Positions 52,420-61,212 of a stretch of DNA of 64,000 bases are shown here, one piece after another (positions within the stretch are counted from its first letter, which is position 1; each line of letters begins with the position of its first letter). The stretch comes from Bacteroidales bacterium (GTDB taxonomy: Bacteria; Bacteroidota; Bacteroidia; Bacteroidales; Bacteroidaceae): contig SUXS01000015.1 in assembly GCA_015060865.1 (NCBI GenBank), positions 1-64,000 on the forward strand, written 5' to 3'. The notes beneath the pieces are model-generated. The model made no database searches. It was not told the origin of the DNA and saw nothing but the letters and a program-made list of their open reading frames with translations. The position numbers and the translations under genes were made by a program.

Positions 52420-53640
52420 ATGATGAAGAAGATTATTCTACTTGCGACCATACTTATAAGCACAACAGCTCTATTTGCGCAAAAGACATCAACTTCAGAC
52501 GAAGTGCAGATGTTCAATCCCGTAATGACTGGAGTTACCTCGTTAACTATCGCCCCAGACTCACGCGCTGGAGCCATGGGTGACGCAGGCGCTGCCACTG
52601 ACCCTGATGTAAACTCTCAGTACTGGAACCCTGCCAAATACCCCTTTGCCATCAGTCCTGCAGGTTTCTCACTCGCTTACACCCCATGGCTACGACAATT
52701 AGTAAGCGACATCGACCTAGCCAACCTCGTGGGATACTACCGCATAGGTGACTATCAAGCCATCAGCGGCTCACTTACTTACTTTTCTTTAGGTGAAGTT
52801 TGGGTAGATAACTACGCCATTCATCCTTATGAAATGGCAATTGACTTTGCCTATTCACGAATGTTGTCAGAGACCTTCTCGGCTGCAGTCGGCCTGCGCT
52901 ACATCATTTCAGACCTCAGTTTTAAATTCGAGGATGACGTAGAGGTGGGACAAGCCTTCGCCGCAGACATTTCGATGTTTTATACCAACTATATCATGTT
53001 GGGACGCCGAGAGTGCATGATAAATCTCGGACTTAACGCCTCTAATATTGGTAGTAAAATATCATTCGATGGTGGAAACACCAACCAATTTATCCCTACA
53101 AACCTACGTCTTGGAACATCAATACTAATCCCTGTAGACGAGTATAACACTTTCGCTATCAATGCGGATATAAACAAGCTGATGGTACCTACTAAACCCA
53201 CATACCGCCAATTCTTAGACTCAGAATATGCCAAGGAGCAAGGATTGGACCCCACCGACAAAGAGTACTCATATGCCTCAGAATACGAATCATACCTTTC
53301 TGACATTGGTTACAACGACATGTCGCCCATAACGGGCATTTTCAAGTCTTTCTCCGATGCCCCAGGAGGATTCAAGGAAGAGTTGCAGGAAATCTATTGG
53401 GGTGTAGGTGTAGAGTATGCCTATAATAATCAATTCTTCCTCCGAGGAGGCTATCACTACGAAAACGAATACAAAGGTAATCGTAAGTACTTCACTCTCG
53501 GCACAGGTTTCAAGATGAGTGTATTCTCACTTGATGCAGCCTATCTCATATCGACAGCACAAAGCAACCCTCTTGACCAAACCTTGCGTTTTACGCTGTC
53601 GTTTGACATGGATGGTATCAAGGAAATATTAGGAAGATAA
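52420..53640 (+). CDS. porV: Type IX outer-membrane protein PorV (LptO)
   Basis: Outer-membrane beta-barrel of 406 residues, FadL-like, with signal peptide MMKKIILLATILISTTALFA. Diagnostic segments include GVTSLTIAPDSRAGAMGDAG, AATDPDVNSQYWNPAKYPFA, and VEYAYNNQFFLRGGYHYENE. PorV shuttles cargo from the secretion channel to the PorU sortase, so the two genes act together. The gene order porU-porV is the common Bacteroidetes order. Confidence 0.95.
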   Translation: MMKKIILLATILISTTALFAQKTSTSDEVQMFNPVMTGVTSLTIAPDSRAGAMGDAGAATDPDVNSQYWNPAKYPFAISPAGFSLAYTPWLRQLVSDIDLANLVGYYRIGDYQAISGSLTYFSLGEVWVDNYAIHPYEMAIDFAYSRMLSETFSAAVGLRYIISDLSFKFEDDVEVGQAFAADISMFYTNYIMLGRRECMINLGLNASNIGSKISFDGGNTNQFIPTNLRLGTSILIPVDEYNTFAINADINKLMVPTKPTYRQFLDSEYAKEQGLDPTDKEYSYASEYESYLSDIGYNDMSPITGIFKSFSDAPGGFKEELQEIYWGVGVEYAYNNQFFLRGGYHYENEYKGNRKYFTLGTGFKMSVFSLDAAYLISTAQSNPLDQTLRFTLSFDMDGIKEILGR

Positions 53641-53724
53641 ATCAAATTCTTTAAATTTGCAAGTTTTCAGCTCAAAACCTGACTGATACCCAAAACTTAT
53701 ATATTCACAAACTCATAGACTCAA

Positions 53725-54204
53725 ATGAAATTACGTGTCGGATTTGGATTTGATGTTCACAAATTTGCAGAGAACCGCGAATTGTGGCTAGGAGGTATAC
53801 GCCTTGAGCACGACAAAGGTCTTTTAGGGCACTCTGATGCCGACGTACTCATCCACGCAATCTGTGATGCGCTGTTAGGTGCAGCACATATGCGCGACAT
53901 AGGTTATCACTTTCCCGACAATGCAGGCGAATACAAAAACATCGACAGCAAAATACTACTCCGTCAAACCGTAAAGCTTATCGCCACCAAAGGATATCGT
54001 ATAGGCAATATCGACGCTACAATCTGCGCCGAGCGCCCCAAGTTGAAAGTCCATATTCCACTCATGCAACGAACACTGGCCAATGTGATGAACATCGACG
54101 AAGAAGACGTCACCGTCAAGGCTACCACCACCGAGCAACTCGGGTTCACAGGACGCGAAGAAGGCATCTCTGCCTATGCCACAGTGCTGTTAGAAAAGGA
54201 GTAA
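53725..54204 (+). CDS. ispF: 2-C-methyl-D-erythritol 2,4-cyclodiphosphate synthase
   Basis: Fifth enzyme of the MEP isoprenoid pathway, cytoplasmic trimer, 159 residues as usual. Zinc ligands: FGFDVHKFAENR (Asp, His) and HSDADVLIHAICDALLGAAH. Signature tail TTEQLGFTGREEGISAYATV. Lies in the porU-to-B3/B4 run, 84 bp after porV and 14 bp before the metallophosphoesterase. Confidence 0.97.
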   Translation: MKLRVGFGFDVHKFAENRELWLGGIRLEHDKGLLGHSDADVLIHAICDALLGAAHMRDIGYHFPDNAGEYKNIDSKILLRQTVKLIATKGYRIGNIDATICAERPKLKVHIPLMQRTLANVMNIDEEDVTVKATTTEQLGFTGREEGISAYATVLLEKE

Positions 54205-54218
54205 AAGAAAGATTGTCA

Positions 54219-55079
54219 ATGACATCGTCAAGAGCTATACCAACAAATGATAGAAGAGGATTTAGTCACCTATTGCTATCCTCCCTCCTTCTATTATCTT
54301 TCACCTCTTGTACCTCACTCCGTTATACGGGGGTAAATCGCATACGAAATTATAACATATCCTCCCCCGAAGTCCCCAAAGCTTTCAATGGGTATCGTAT
54401 TGCGTTCGCCTCAGATTTTCATTTAAAAAGCAAGTTCAAAGAACGCCAACTACACGGCACAGTAAAAGCACTGCAGACTCTTGCGCCCGACGTATTGCTA
54501 CTGGGCGGGGACTATCAGGAGGGATGCGAGTATGTAGAACCACTTTTCGAAGCTTTAACACAGGCCACCCCACCCGATGGTATCTACGCTGTTTTAGGGA
54601 ACAATGACTATGAGCGTTGTACCGAACTTATACGCACAGCAATGCAGAAACACAATATAGTACTGCTTGAAGAAGAGACAGACACCATTTACCAAAACGA
54701 CGAATATATCTTAATCTGGGGGGCTAATCCTTATGCTGGAAAGTATCCATCATCTAAACATAACCCGCATTTTTCAAAACCCACCAGTCAAGAGGACTTC
54801 GTATTGCTGCTCATCCATACTCCCGACTATGTAGACGATGCAGACTGCAACATCGCAGACCTAGCTCTTGCTGGGCATACCCATGGAGGGCAAGTCACTC
54901 TTTTCGGGCTCTACGCTCCCATCACCGCTTCCAAATATGGCATGCGCTATCGCTCGGGACTCAAACATAGTCGCCAAGGCATACCCATCATTATATCCAA
55001 TGGTCTAGGTACATCACGCCATCCAATCCGTCTGTTTGCGCCAACAGATATTGTCGTTGTCACCCTACACTCTCAATAA
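54219..55079 (+). CDS. Membrane-anchored metallophosphoesterase
   Basis: 286 residues from the ATG at 54219 (MTSSRAIPTNDRRGFSHLLL); a TTG 6 bp up is in frame. N-terminal hydrophobic segment with FTSC (possible lipobox). Calcineurin-type metal motifs: ASDFHLKSK (D-x-H), LLGGDYQEG (G-D), GNNDYERC (G-N-x-D in place of GNHD), LLIHTPD (H), GHTHGGQVTLFG (G-H-x-H). Relatives include YkuE/LpxG-type UDP-diacylglucosamine pyrophosphatases. GNND in place of GNHD also occurs in this subfamily. Substrate uncertain. Confidence 0.9.
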   Translation: MTSSRAIPTNDRRGFSHLLLSSLLLLSFTSCTSLRYTGVNRIRNYNISSPEVPKAFNGYRIAFASDFHLKSKFKERQLHGTVKALQTLAPDVLLLGGDYQEGCEYVEPLFEALTQATPPDGIYAVLGNNDYERCTELIRTAMQKHNIVLLEEETDTIYQNDEYILIWGANPYAGKYPSSKHNPHFSKPTSQEDFVLLLIHTPDYVDDADCNIADLALAGHTHGGQVTLFGLYAPITASKYGMRYRSGLKHSRQGIPIIISNGLGTSRHPIRLFAPTDIVVVTLHSQ

Positions 55080-55149
55080 AAGCACTTTCCCTTTTGCCAT
55101 TAACCAACATTGCACTAACTTCGCGTTTGGAAACAAAAATGCAGCCCAA

Positions 55150-56334
55150 ATGATAGACAAGCCTACCAGAGAGTTTATCCTTGCCCATCGGCACGATGAT
55201 GTGCGCAGCCTCGCTTTACGAGCAACACGCTACCCCGATGTGGATTTACGGCAAGCCGTGACACAAATCGAGGGGTGGCAATTGGCGAGACGCAAGTTGC
55301 CTACATGGGCCTCAACGGAGGGGATGATTTATCCTGTGCGTCTGTCAATGGAGCAGTGTTCGTCAGAACAGACGGCACGCTATAAGGCTTCATTGGCCTG
55401 TGGCGAAAGATTGGCCGACCTCACTGGAGGTTTCGGCATCGACTGCAGCTACATGGCTGAGCGATTCACACAAACGACCTATATAGAGCGCGACGAACGC
55501 CTATGCCAAATAGCCTGCCACAACTTCGCCCTTCTTGGCAAGAGCATCAGCGTACATCATGGGGAGTGCGAGCAGTTATTGGAAAAACTACCTCAACAGG
55601 ACTGGATTTTCATCGACCCAGCGCGCCGCAGCAGTACCGGCAAGAAGGTAGCCGCATTGAGCGACTGCGAGCCCGATGTTTGCAAGCTGGAAGCCGTACT
55701 GCTCAGCAAGAGCCATCACATAATGATCAAGTGCTCCCCAATGCTCGACATCTCACAAGCTCTACGCCAGCTCACCTCCGTCAGAGAGGTACATGTGGTA
55801 TCGGTCGGCAATGAATGCAAAGAGCTATTGTTCATATTGTCGCGGCAAGAGCCCAAGGAAGCAGCACCTATACGCGTTTGCTCCGTCAACCTGCGCGACA
55901 CATATACACAAATATTCTCCCACACCTTCGAGGAGGAGTCATCGGCCACAAGTCGTTATACGGAAACGCTATGCCAATACCTATACGAGCCGAATAGCTC
56001 GCTGATGAAGGCAGGATGTTATAACACCCTATCTGCACGTTTCGAGCTGGGGAAGCTGCATCCGAACACGCATCTCTATACCTCCGACACATTTCATCCC
56101 GACTTTCCAGGGCGCATCTTCAAGGTAAGAGATACTGTAGGGTTCAATAAAAGTGAACTACGCGCTCTCACCAGCAGTATCAGGAATGCCAACCTTGCCG
56201 TGCGTAATTTTCCCGAGCAGGCAGAGGCGCTCCGCCAGCGGCTGAAGCTGGCTGACGGTGGTGACAACTACCTGTTTGCTACTACCCTTGCCGATAATCG
56301 GAAAGTTATTGTCGTGGGAGAAAAAATCCAATAA
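55150..56334 (+). CDS. THUMP-like class I SAM methyltransferase
   Basis: 394 residues from the ATG at 55150 (MIDKPTREFILAHRHDDVRS). The Rossmann methyltransferase domain at about 70-260 has motif I LADLTGGFGIDCSYMAERF, the acidic Glu in TTYIERDERLCQ, and motif IV DWIFIDPARRSSTGKKVAAL. The C-terminal part (HPDFPGRIFKVRDTVGFNKS) matches the THUMP-like domain of this family. Probably a nucleic-acid methyltransferase; the target is unknown. 22 bp before the YfiH-type gene. Confidence 0.87.
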   Translation: MIDKPTREFILAHRHDDVRSLALRATRYPDVDLRQAVTQIEGWQLARRKLPTWASTEGMIYPVRLSMEQCSSEQTARYKASLACGERLADLTGGFGIDCSYMAERFTQTTYIERDERLCQIACHNFALLGKSISVHHGECEQLLEKLPQQDWIFIDPARRSSTGKKVAALSDCEPDVCKLEAVLLSKSHHIMIKCSPMLDISQALRQLTSVREVHVVSVGNECKELLFILSRQEPKEAAPIRVCSVNLRDTYTQIFSHTFEEESSATSRYTETLCQYLYEPNSSLMKAGCYNTLSARFELGKLHPNTHLYTSDTFHPDFPGRIFKVRDTVGFNKSELRALTSSIRNANLAVRNFPEQAEALRQRLKLADGGDNYLFATTLADNRKVIVVGEKIQ

Positions 56335-56356
56335 TCAAAAAACAAACGCCCCGCCC

Positions 56357-57148
56357 ATGCTCACCGTCTCCATACACCCCTACTCTTCCATGCCTGACGA
56401 GGTCGTAGCGTTCAGCACCACTCGTCACGGAGGATGCAGCGAAGGCAGCTATGCCTCGTTCAACTGTACTCCATACGTGGGAGACGATACCGCTGTTGTA
56501 CAAGCCAATCAGGCCATGCTATGCGAGCGACTCGGCATCACGGCCGACCGCCTCGTCATCCCTTATCAAACCCATAGCTGCAACCTGCTCACCATTGACG
56601 ACACCTTCATGCACCTGTCTGGTGATGCACGACATGCCATGCTACAGGAAAAGGATGCAATGATGACCTCCTTGGACAATACGTGCCTATGCATATCTAC
56701 AGCTGACTGCATCCCTATACTACTGTACGACCCTATACACAAGGCAATCGCTGCCATACATGCCGGATGGCGTGGTACAGTGAACGGTATCGTGACGAGT
56801 ACCATCCAAACCATGCATCAAACCTACGGCACGCAGGGGGCCGACGTGCATGCCGTCATAGGACCTGGCATATCGCTCGCTGCATTTGAAGTGGGGATTG
56901 AGGTGTATGAGGCATTCGAGAAAGCCGGATACGACATGGGAATCATCGCCCGTTGGCATCCTGAAAAAGAGAAATTCCATATCGATCTGCCCAAGGCCAA
57001 CCAGCTTGCCTTGAGAAGTAATGGTGTACCCGACGAACAGATTCACGATTGCGGCATCTGCACCTATACCCAGCATCGCGATTTCTTCTCCGCCCGCCGC
57101 TTAAGCATCAAGTCGGGCAGGATACTCAGTGGAATAATGTTAAGGTAA
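56357..57148 (+). CDS. YfiH/LACC1-family multicopper-fold oxidase-like protein
   Basis: 263 residues from the ATG at 56357 (MLTVSIHPYSSMPDEVVAFS). Family blocks: TTRHGGCSEGSYASFNC, PYQTHSCNLLTIDD (metal His), CLCISTADCIPILLYDP (Cys), AAIHAGWRGTVNGIV (His) and GPGISLAAFEVG, then FFSARR. The zinc triad Cys/His/His is complete. Members have purine nucleoside phosphorylase and adenosine deaminase activities in LACC1-like enzymes; a peptidoglycan-editing role was shown for E. coli YfiH. The role here is unassigned. Confidence 0.93.
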   Translation: MLTVSIHPYSSMPDEVVAFSTTRHGGCSEGSYASFNCTPYVGDDTAVVQANQAMLCERLGITADRLVIPYQTHSCNLLTIDDTFMHLSGDARHAMLQEKDAMMTSLDNTCLCISTADCIPILLYDPIHKAIAAIHAGWRGTVNGIVTSTIQTMHQTYGTQGADVHAVIGPGISLAAFEVGIEVYEAFEKAGYDMGIIARWHPEKEKFHIDLPKANQLALRSNGVPDEQIHDCGICTYTQHRDFFSARRLSIKSGRILSGIMLR

Positions 57149-57167
57149 GCACACCCTATATATATTT

Positions 57168-57830
57168 ATGTATACCATCCGAATTTCAGAAGAGATAAAG
57201 GCACTATGGCCGCAATATCGTGGAGCTGCCGTATATGCTGCAGTAGAGAACACTCCTTACAGCGAAGGTCTATGGACTGAGATTGGCGAGTTCACCACAC
57301 ACTTGAACGCTACGGAAACGACCGACAGCATCAAGCATCACCCTGTCATCATGGCCACACGCGAAGCATACAGGGCCTGCGGCAAGGACCCCAGCCGCTA
57401 TCGTCCCTCGGCCGAAGCGCTACGTCGCCGACTGCTACGCGGGCTCGACCTCTACCGTATCGACACCTTGGTCGACCTCATCAACCTAGTGTCACTACGC
57501 ACGGGCTACTCTATCGGTGGCTTCGATGCCGACAAGATTGTCGGCACCGACCTTTGTTTAGGGATTGGGCAGGAAGAGGAACCTTTTGAGGGTATTGGAC
57601 GCGGGACACTCAACATAGCACACATGCCTGTCATACGCGATGCGGCAGGAGGCATAGGCACCCCTACCAGCGACCATGAGCGCACCAAAATGGACCTTGG
57701 CACACGCCATATACTCGCCATCATCAATGGCTACAGCGGAAACGAAGGCCTACAAGAGGCCGCCCAAATGACCGCCGAGCTGTTGCAGAAGTACGCCTCG
57801 GCCAGCCAATGCACCGTATGGATGTTCTGA
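57168..57830 (+). CDS. Stand-alone B3/B4 tRNA-binding domain protein
   Basis: 220 residues matching the B3/B4 domain of phenylalanyl-tRNA synthetase beta (EAYRACGKDPSRYRPSAEAL, RRLLRGLDLYRIDTLVDLIN, SIGGFDADKIVGTDLCLGIG, HERTKMDLGTRHILAIINGY). Stand-alone copies may deacylate mischarged tRNA (YbbB/B3-4-type editing) or act on amino acids; the function of this class is unproven. Last gene of the porU run. Confidence 0.9.
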   Translation: MYTIRISEEIKALWPQYRGAAVYAAVENTPYSEGLWTEIGEFTTHLNATETTDSIKHHPVIMATREAYRACGKDPSRYRPSAEALRRRLLRGLDLYRIDTLVDLINLVSLRTGYSIGGFDADKIVGTDLCLGIGQEEEPFEGIGRGTLNIAHMPVIRDAAGGIGTPTSDHERTKMDLGTRHILAIINGYSGNEGLQEAAQMTAELLQKYASASQCTVWMF

Positions 57831-57962
57831 AGCCAACGAAATAATTTGTGATAACAATATGCTAATGCACATTCACTACACAAACGTTCATAAAACACAC
57901 TTGCTGATTAGCTTTACCCTCTATCCATCCTTACAACCACTCAATTAAAAAACACTTTTTTA

Positions 57963-57994
57963 TTTGGCTGATTCATAGATTTGTAGTAATTTTG
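57963..57994 (+). promoter_or_regulatory. Promoter of the rplM-rpsI operon
   Basis: TTTG (57963-57966), 20 bp, TAATTTTG (57987-57994): an excellent consensus match. Confidence 0.8.
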
Positions 57995-58182
57995 CAAGCC
58001 GATTATTATCAACCTTTGAAATAAAAGGTTAAGAATGAGTGTGTTAAACCTCCAAGTGAGGCTTTTTCGTGGATTAGCCTACATGAAAAAGCGGAGCGTA
58101 AGGGGGCTTTCCTGAGAGAAAATCGGGTTGCACAGAGAAGAAAAAAGTTTTTTAGTAGTAATAATTTTAAAAGAAATTGAAA
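57995..58182 (+). promoter_or_regulatory. Leader of rplM, possible ribosomal-protein autoregulatory element
   Basis: About 180 nt of untranslated leader, long for this chromosome. It contains AACCTTTGAAATAAAAGGTT (stem near 58011-58030) and CCTCCAAGTGAGG (near 58051), plus AT-rich sequence up to the start. Ribosomal-protein operons often carry such leaders for feedback by L13 or its partner; no specific class was identified. Confidence 0.45.
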
Positions 58183-58644
58183 GTGGACACTTTAAGTTAC
58201 AAGACCATTTCCGTGAACAAGGCTACAGCAACCAAAGAATGGGTTGTTGTTGACGCTACTGATCAGGTACTGGGCCGTCTGGGTACAAAGGTGGCTAAGT
58301 TGCTGAGAGGTAAGTACAAACCCAATTTCACTCCTCACGTAGACTGTGGTGACAACGTAATCATCATCAACGCTGACAAGGTGAAGTTGACAGGCAACAA
58401 GTGGAACGACCGCGTTTATCTGCACTATACCGGCTATCCCGGTGGTCAGCGCGAGACTACACCTGCACAGTTGTTGGCACGTCCCAATGGTGCTGAGAGA
58501 TTGGTAAAGAAAGTTGTTAAGGGTATGCTTCCCAAGAACAAGCTGAGCCGTCAGCTGCTCGACAACCTCTATGTATATGCAGGTAGTGAGCACAAGCACG
58601 AAGCACAAAGCCCCAAGGCAATTGATATTAACGTACTTAAATAA
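58183..58644 (+). CDS. rplM: 50S ribosomal protein L13
   Basis: L13, 153 residues. The start is taken as the GTG at 58183, giving MDTLSYKTISVNKATATKEW, the N-terminus known for Bacteroides L13; an in-frame TTG two codons up is the alternative. Conserved blocks DATDQVLGRLGTKVAKLLRG, VIIINADKVKLTGNKWNDRV and GMLPKNKLSRQLLDNLYVYA. A non-ATG start on a strongly expressed ribosomal gene is a little unusual. 12 bp before rpsI. Confidence 0.96.
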   Translation: MDTLSYKTISVNKATATKEWVVVDATDQVLGRLGTKVAKLLRGKYKPNFTPHVDCGDNVIIINADKVKLTGNKWNDRVYLHYTGYPGGQRETTPAQLLARPNGAERLVKKVVKGMLPKNKLSRQLLDNLYVYAGSEHKHEAQSPKAIDINVLK

Positions 58645-58656
58645 TAGAGCAGAAGC

Positions 58657-59043
58657 ATGGAAGTAATTAATGCATTAGGTAGACGTAAAAGCGCCGTAGC
58701 TCGTGTGTATGTAAAGGAAGGTACCGGCAAGATCACAATCAACAAGCGTGACCTTACTCAGTATTTCCCCTCAAGCATCCTTCAGTATGTGGTTAAGCAG
58801 CCCTTGTTGAAGCTTGATGTAGTGGAGAAGTATGACATCAACGTAAACCTTTATGGTGGTGGTTTCACCGGTCAGTCACAGGCTCTCCGCCTCGCTATCG
58901 CTCGCGCATTGGTGAAGATCAATCCCGAGGATAAGAAGGTACTCCGCGCCGAAGGCTTCATGACACGTGATCCCCGTGAGGTTGAGCGTAAGAAGCCGGG
59001 ACAGCCGAAAGCACGTCGCAGATTCCAGTTCAGTAAACGTTAA
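58657..59043 (+). CDS. rpsI: 30S ribosomal protein S9
   Basis: S9, 128 residues, the normal length. MEVINALGRRKSAVARVYVK at the N-terminus, GGGFTGQSQALRLAIARALV in the core, and the basic tail KKPGQPKARRRFQFSKR that reaches the P-site tRNA. Co-transcribed with rplM as in most bacteria. Confidence 0.98.
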   Translation: MEVINALGRRKSAVARVYVKEGTGKITINKRDLTQYFPSSILQYVVKQPLLKLDVVEKYDINVNLYGGGFTGQSQALRLAIARALVKINPEDKKVLRAEGFMTRDPREVERKKPGQPKARRRFQFSKR

Positions 59044-59206
59044 TATAATCGGTCAGGTATGCAGCTTCGTGATGAAGTATGTCGTGCCGCGTAAAATAGC
59101 GTTTAGTATCTAAATCGTCAAGACCACAGGATGTGTTACTTGATGATTGGTAAGAATCAAGAGTTACAAAAAAGAAAGTAAACGAACAAACAAAACATTA
59201 AACAAA

Positions 59207-60040
59207 ATGTCTAGAACAAATTTTGAAACATTACTGGAGGCTGGTTGTCATTTCGGTCACTTGAAGCGCAAATGGAACCCCGCAATGGCTCCCTATATCT
59301 TCATGGAGCGCAATGGTATTCACATCATTGACCTTCATAAGACAGCCGCTATGGCTGATACTGCCGCTGAGGCACTCAAGCAAATCGCTAAATCAGGAAA
59401 GAAGATCCTGTTTGTTGCTACTAAAAAACAAGCTAAGCAAGTACTCGCCGAGAAGGCTACTGCTGTAGGCATGCCCTACGTAATCGAGCGTTGGCCCGGT
59501 GGTATGCTCACCAACTTCCCCACCATCCGCAAGGCTGTGAAGAAGATGGCTACTATCGACAAGCTCACCGCTGACGGTACATTCTCAAACCTCTCAAAGC
59601 GTGAGATTCTCCAGATTTCACGTCAGCGTGCCAAGTTGGAGAAGAACCTCGGTTCTATCGCCGACTTGACTCGTCTTCCCTCTGCACTCTTCGTAGTAGA
59701 CGTATGCAAGGAGAATATCGCTGTACGTGAGGCTAACCGTCTCGGTATCCCCGTATTCGCTATCGTAGATACTAACTCAGATCCTTCAAACATCGACTTC
59801 GTAATCCCCGCTAACGATGACGCTACAAAGTCTATCGAGGTAATCCTCGATGCTTGCTGCGCTGCTATCGCTGAGGGCATTGAAGAGCGCAAGGCTGAGA
59901 AGGTAGATATGGAAGCTGCTGGCGAAGGTGAGGAAGAGGCTCCTAAGGCTCGTCCCGCTCGCAAGCGCACCGCTAAGGCTCGTGTAGAGAAGACCGAGGC
60001 TCCTGCCGAGGAGGCTGCTGCACCTGCTGAGGAAGCGTAA
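59207..60040 (+). CDS. rpsB: 30S ribosomal protein S2
   Basis: S2, 277 residues from the ATG at 59207 (MSRTNFETLLEAGCHFGHLK); an in-frame upstream extension starting near 59147 lacks family support. Core blocks FGHLKRKWNPAMAPYIFMER, GKKILFVATKKQAKQVLAEK and PGGMLTNFPTIRKAV are present. After about residue 225 a low-complexity Glu/Ala/Lys/Arg tail (ARPARKRTAKARVEKTEAPA) extends well beyond E. coli S2; such tails are common in Bacteroidetes. tsf follows after a repeat array. Confidence 0.97.
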   Translation: MSRTNFETLLEAGCHFGHLKRKWNPAMAPYIFMERNGIHIIDLHKTAAMADTAAEALKQIAKSGKKILFVATKKQAKQVLAEKATAVGMPYVIERWPGGMLTNFPTIRKAVKKMATIDKLTADGTFSNLSKREILQISRQRAKLEKNLGSIADLTRLPSALFVVDVCKENIAVREANRLGIPVFAIVDTNSDPSNIDFVIPANDDATKSIEVILDACCAAIAEGIEERKAEKVDMEAAGEGEEEAPKARPARKRTAKARVEKTEAPAEEAAAPAEEA

Positions 60041-60056
60041 ATAAATTTAGGAGTTA

Positions 60057-60100
60057 AAGTACTCTGAGTTCTTGGAGTCCTCCGAGGACTCAGAGTTTTC
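60057..60100. repeat. 9-bp period array of GAGnnCTC-type palindromes upstream of tsf
   Basis: Five 8-bp units start exactly 9 bp apart (60057, 60066, 60075, 60084, 60093): AAGTACTC, GAGTTCTT, GAGTCCTC, GAGGACTC, GAGTTTTC. It shares unit and period with 7838-7863. GAGTCCTC and GAGGACTC are exact complements, so the transcript would form a hairpin between rpsB and tsf. Confidence 0.75.
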
Positions 60101-60137
60101 CAGTTAAATAACCACTAAACTAAATCAAAAGATTATT

Positions 60138-61127
60138 ATGGCTGTAAGTATGGCTGATATTACCAAGCTCCGCAAATTGTCAGGTGCTGGTATGATGGAC
60201 TGCAAGAAGGCTCTCGAGGAGGCTGAAGGCGATTTTGACAAGGCAATGGAGATTATCCGCAAGAAGGGTCAGGCTGTTGCTGCAAAGCGTTCAGACCGTG
60301 AGGCTTCAGAGGGTTGTGTTTTGGCAAAGGCTGAGGGTGGCTTCGCTGCTGTTATCGCCTTGAAGTGCGAGACCGACTTCGTTGCAAACAATGCTGATTT
60401 CGTGAAGTTGACTCAGGATATTCTCGACCTGGCTATTGCTAACAAGTGCCAGACTCTCGACGAGGTAAAGGCTCTTCCTATGGGCAACGGTACTGTACAG
60501 GATGCTGTTACTGACCGTTCAGGTATCACCGGTGAGAAGATGGAGCTTGATGGCTACATGACTATCGAGGCTGAGTACGTAGCTGTTTATAACCACCAAG
60601 GTAAGAACCAGCTCTGCACACTCGTAGGCTTGAACAAGGTTAACGAGGCTGCTGGTAAGCGTTTGGCTATGCAGGTTGCTGCTATGAGCCCCATCGCTAT
60701 CGATGAGGACGGCGTTTCTGAGGAAATCAAGAACCAGGAGATTGCAGTAGCTGTGGAGAAGACAAAGGCTGAGATGGTGAAGAAGGCTGTTGAGGCTGCT
60801 CTGAGCAAGGCTGGTATCAACCCCGCTCACGTAGACTCTGAGGACCACATGGAGAGCAACATGACCAAGGGATGGATCACCGCTGAGGATGTAGCCAAGG
60901 CTAAGGAGATCATCGCTACTGTAACTGCAGAGAAGTCTGCTAACCTCCCCGAGCCTATGATTCAGAACATCGCTAAGGGTCGTCTTGGCAAGTTCTTGAA
61001 GGAGGTTTGCTTGCTCAACCAGGAGGACATCATGGAGGCTAAGAAGACCGTACGCGACGTATTGAAGGAAACCGATGCTGAGCTCAAGGTTGTTGCCTTC
61101 AAGCGCTTCACACTCCGCGCTGAGTAA
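60138..61127 (+). CDS. tsf: Elongation factor Ts
   Basis: Nucleotide exchange factor for EF-Tu, 329 residues. The UBA-like N-terminus has MADITKLRKLSGAGMMDCKK ALEEAEG with the TGAGMMDCKKAL signature (Ser in place of Thr). Then CVLAKAEGGFAAVIALKCETDFVANN and the coiled dimerisation core. It is longer than E. coli Ts (283 residues) by insertions typical of Bacteroidetes. Last gene of the rpsB-tsf unit, followed by a strong terminator. Confidence 0.97.
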   Translation: MAVSMADITKLRKLSGAGMMDCKKALEEAEGDFDKAMEIIRKKGQAVAAKRSDREASEGCVLAKAEGGFAAVIALKCETDFVANNADFVKLTQDILDLAIANKCQTLDEVKALPMGNGTVQDAVTDRSGITGEKMELDGYMTIEAEYVAVYNHQGKNQLCTLVGLNKVNEAAGKRLAMQVAAMSPIAIDEDGVSEEIKNQEIAVAVEKTKAEMVKKAVEAALSKAGINPAHVDSEDHMESNMTKGWITAEDVAKAKEIIATVTAEKSANLPEPMIQNIAKGRLGKFLKEVCLLNQEDIMEAKKTVRDVLKETDAELKVVAFKRFTLRAE

Positions 61128-61160
61128 TCCGATAAGGATTATCGTTTAACATCAATCATA

Positions 61161-61190
61161 GAGAAGGTCCTGCGGGACCTTCTCTTTTTT
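61161..61190 (+). terminator. Rho-independent terminator of tsf
   Basis: GAGAAGGTCC pairs perfectly with GGACCTTCTC across a 4-nt loop, followed by six T. Confidence 0.9.
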
Positions 61191-61212
61191 ACAAAAAACA
61201 CTATAGAATATA

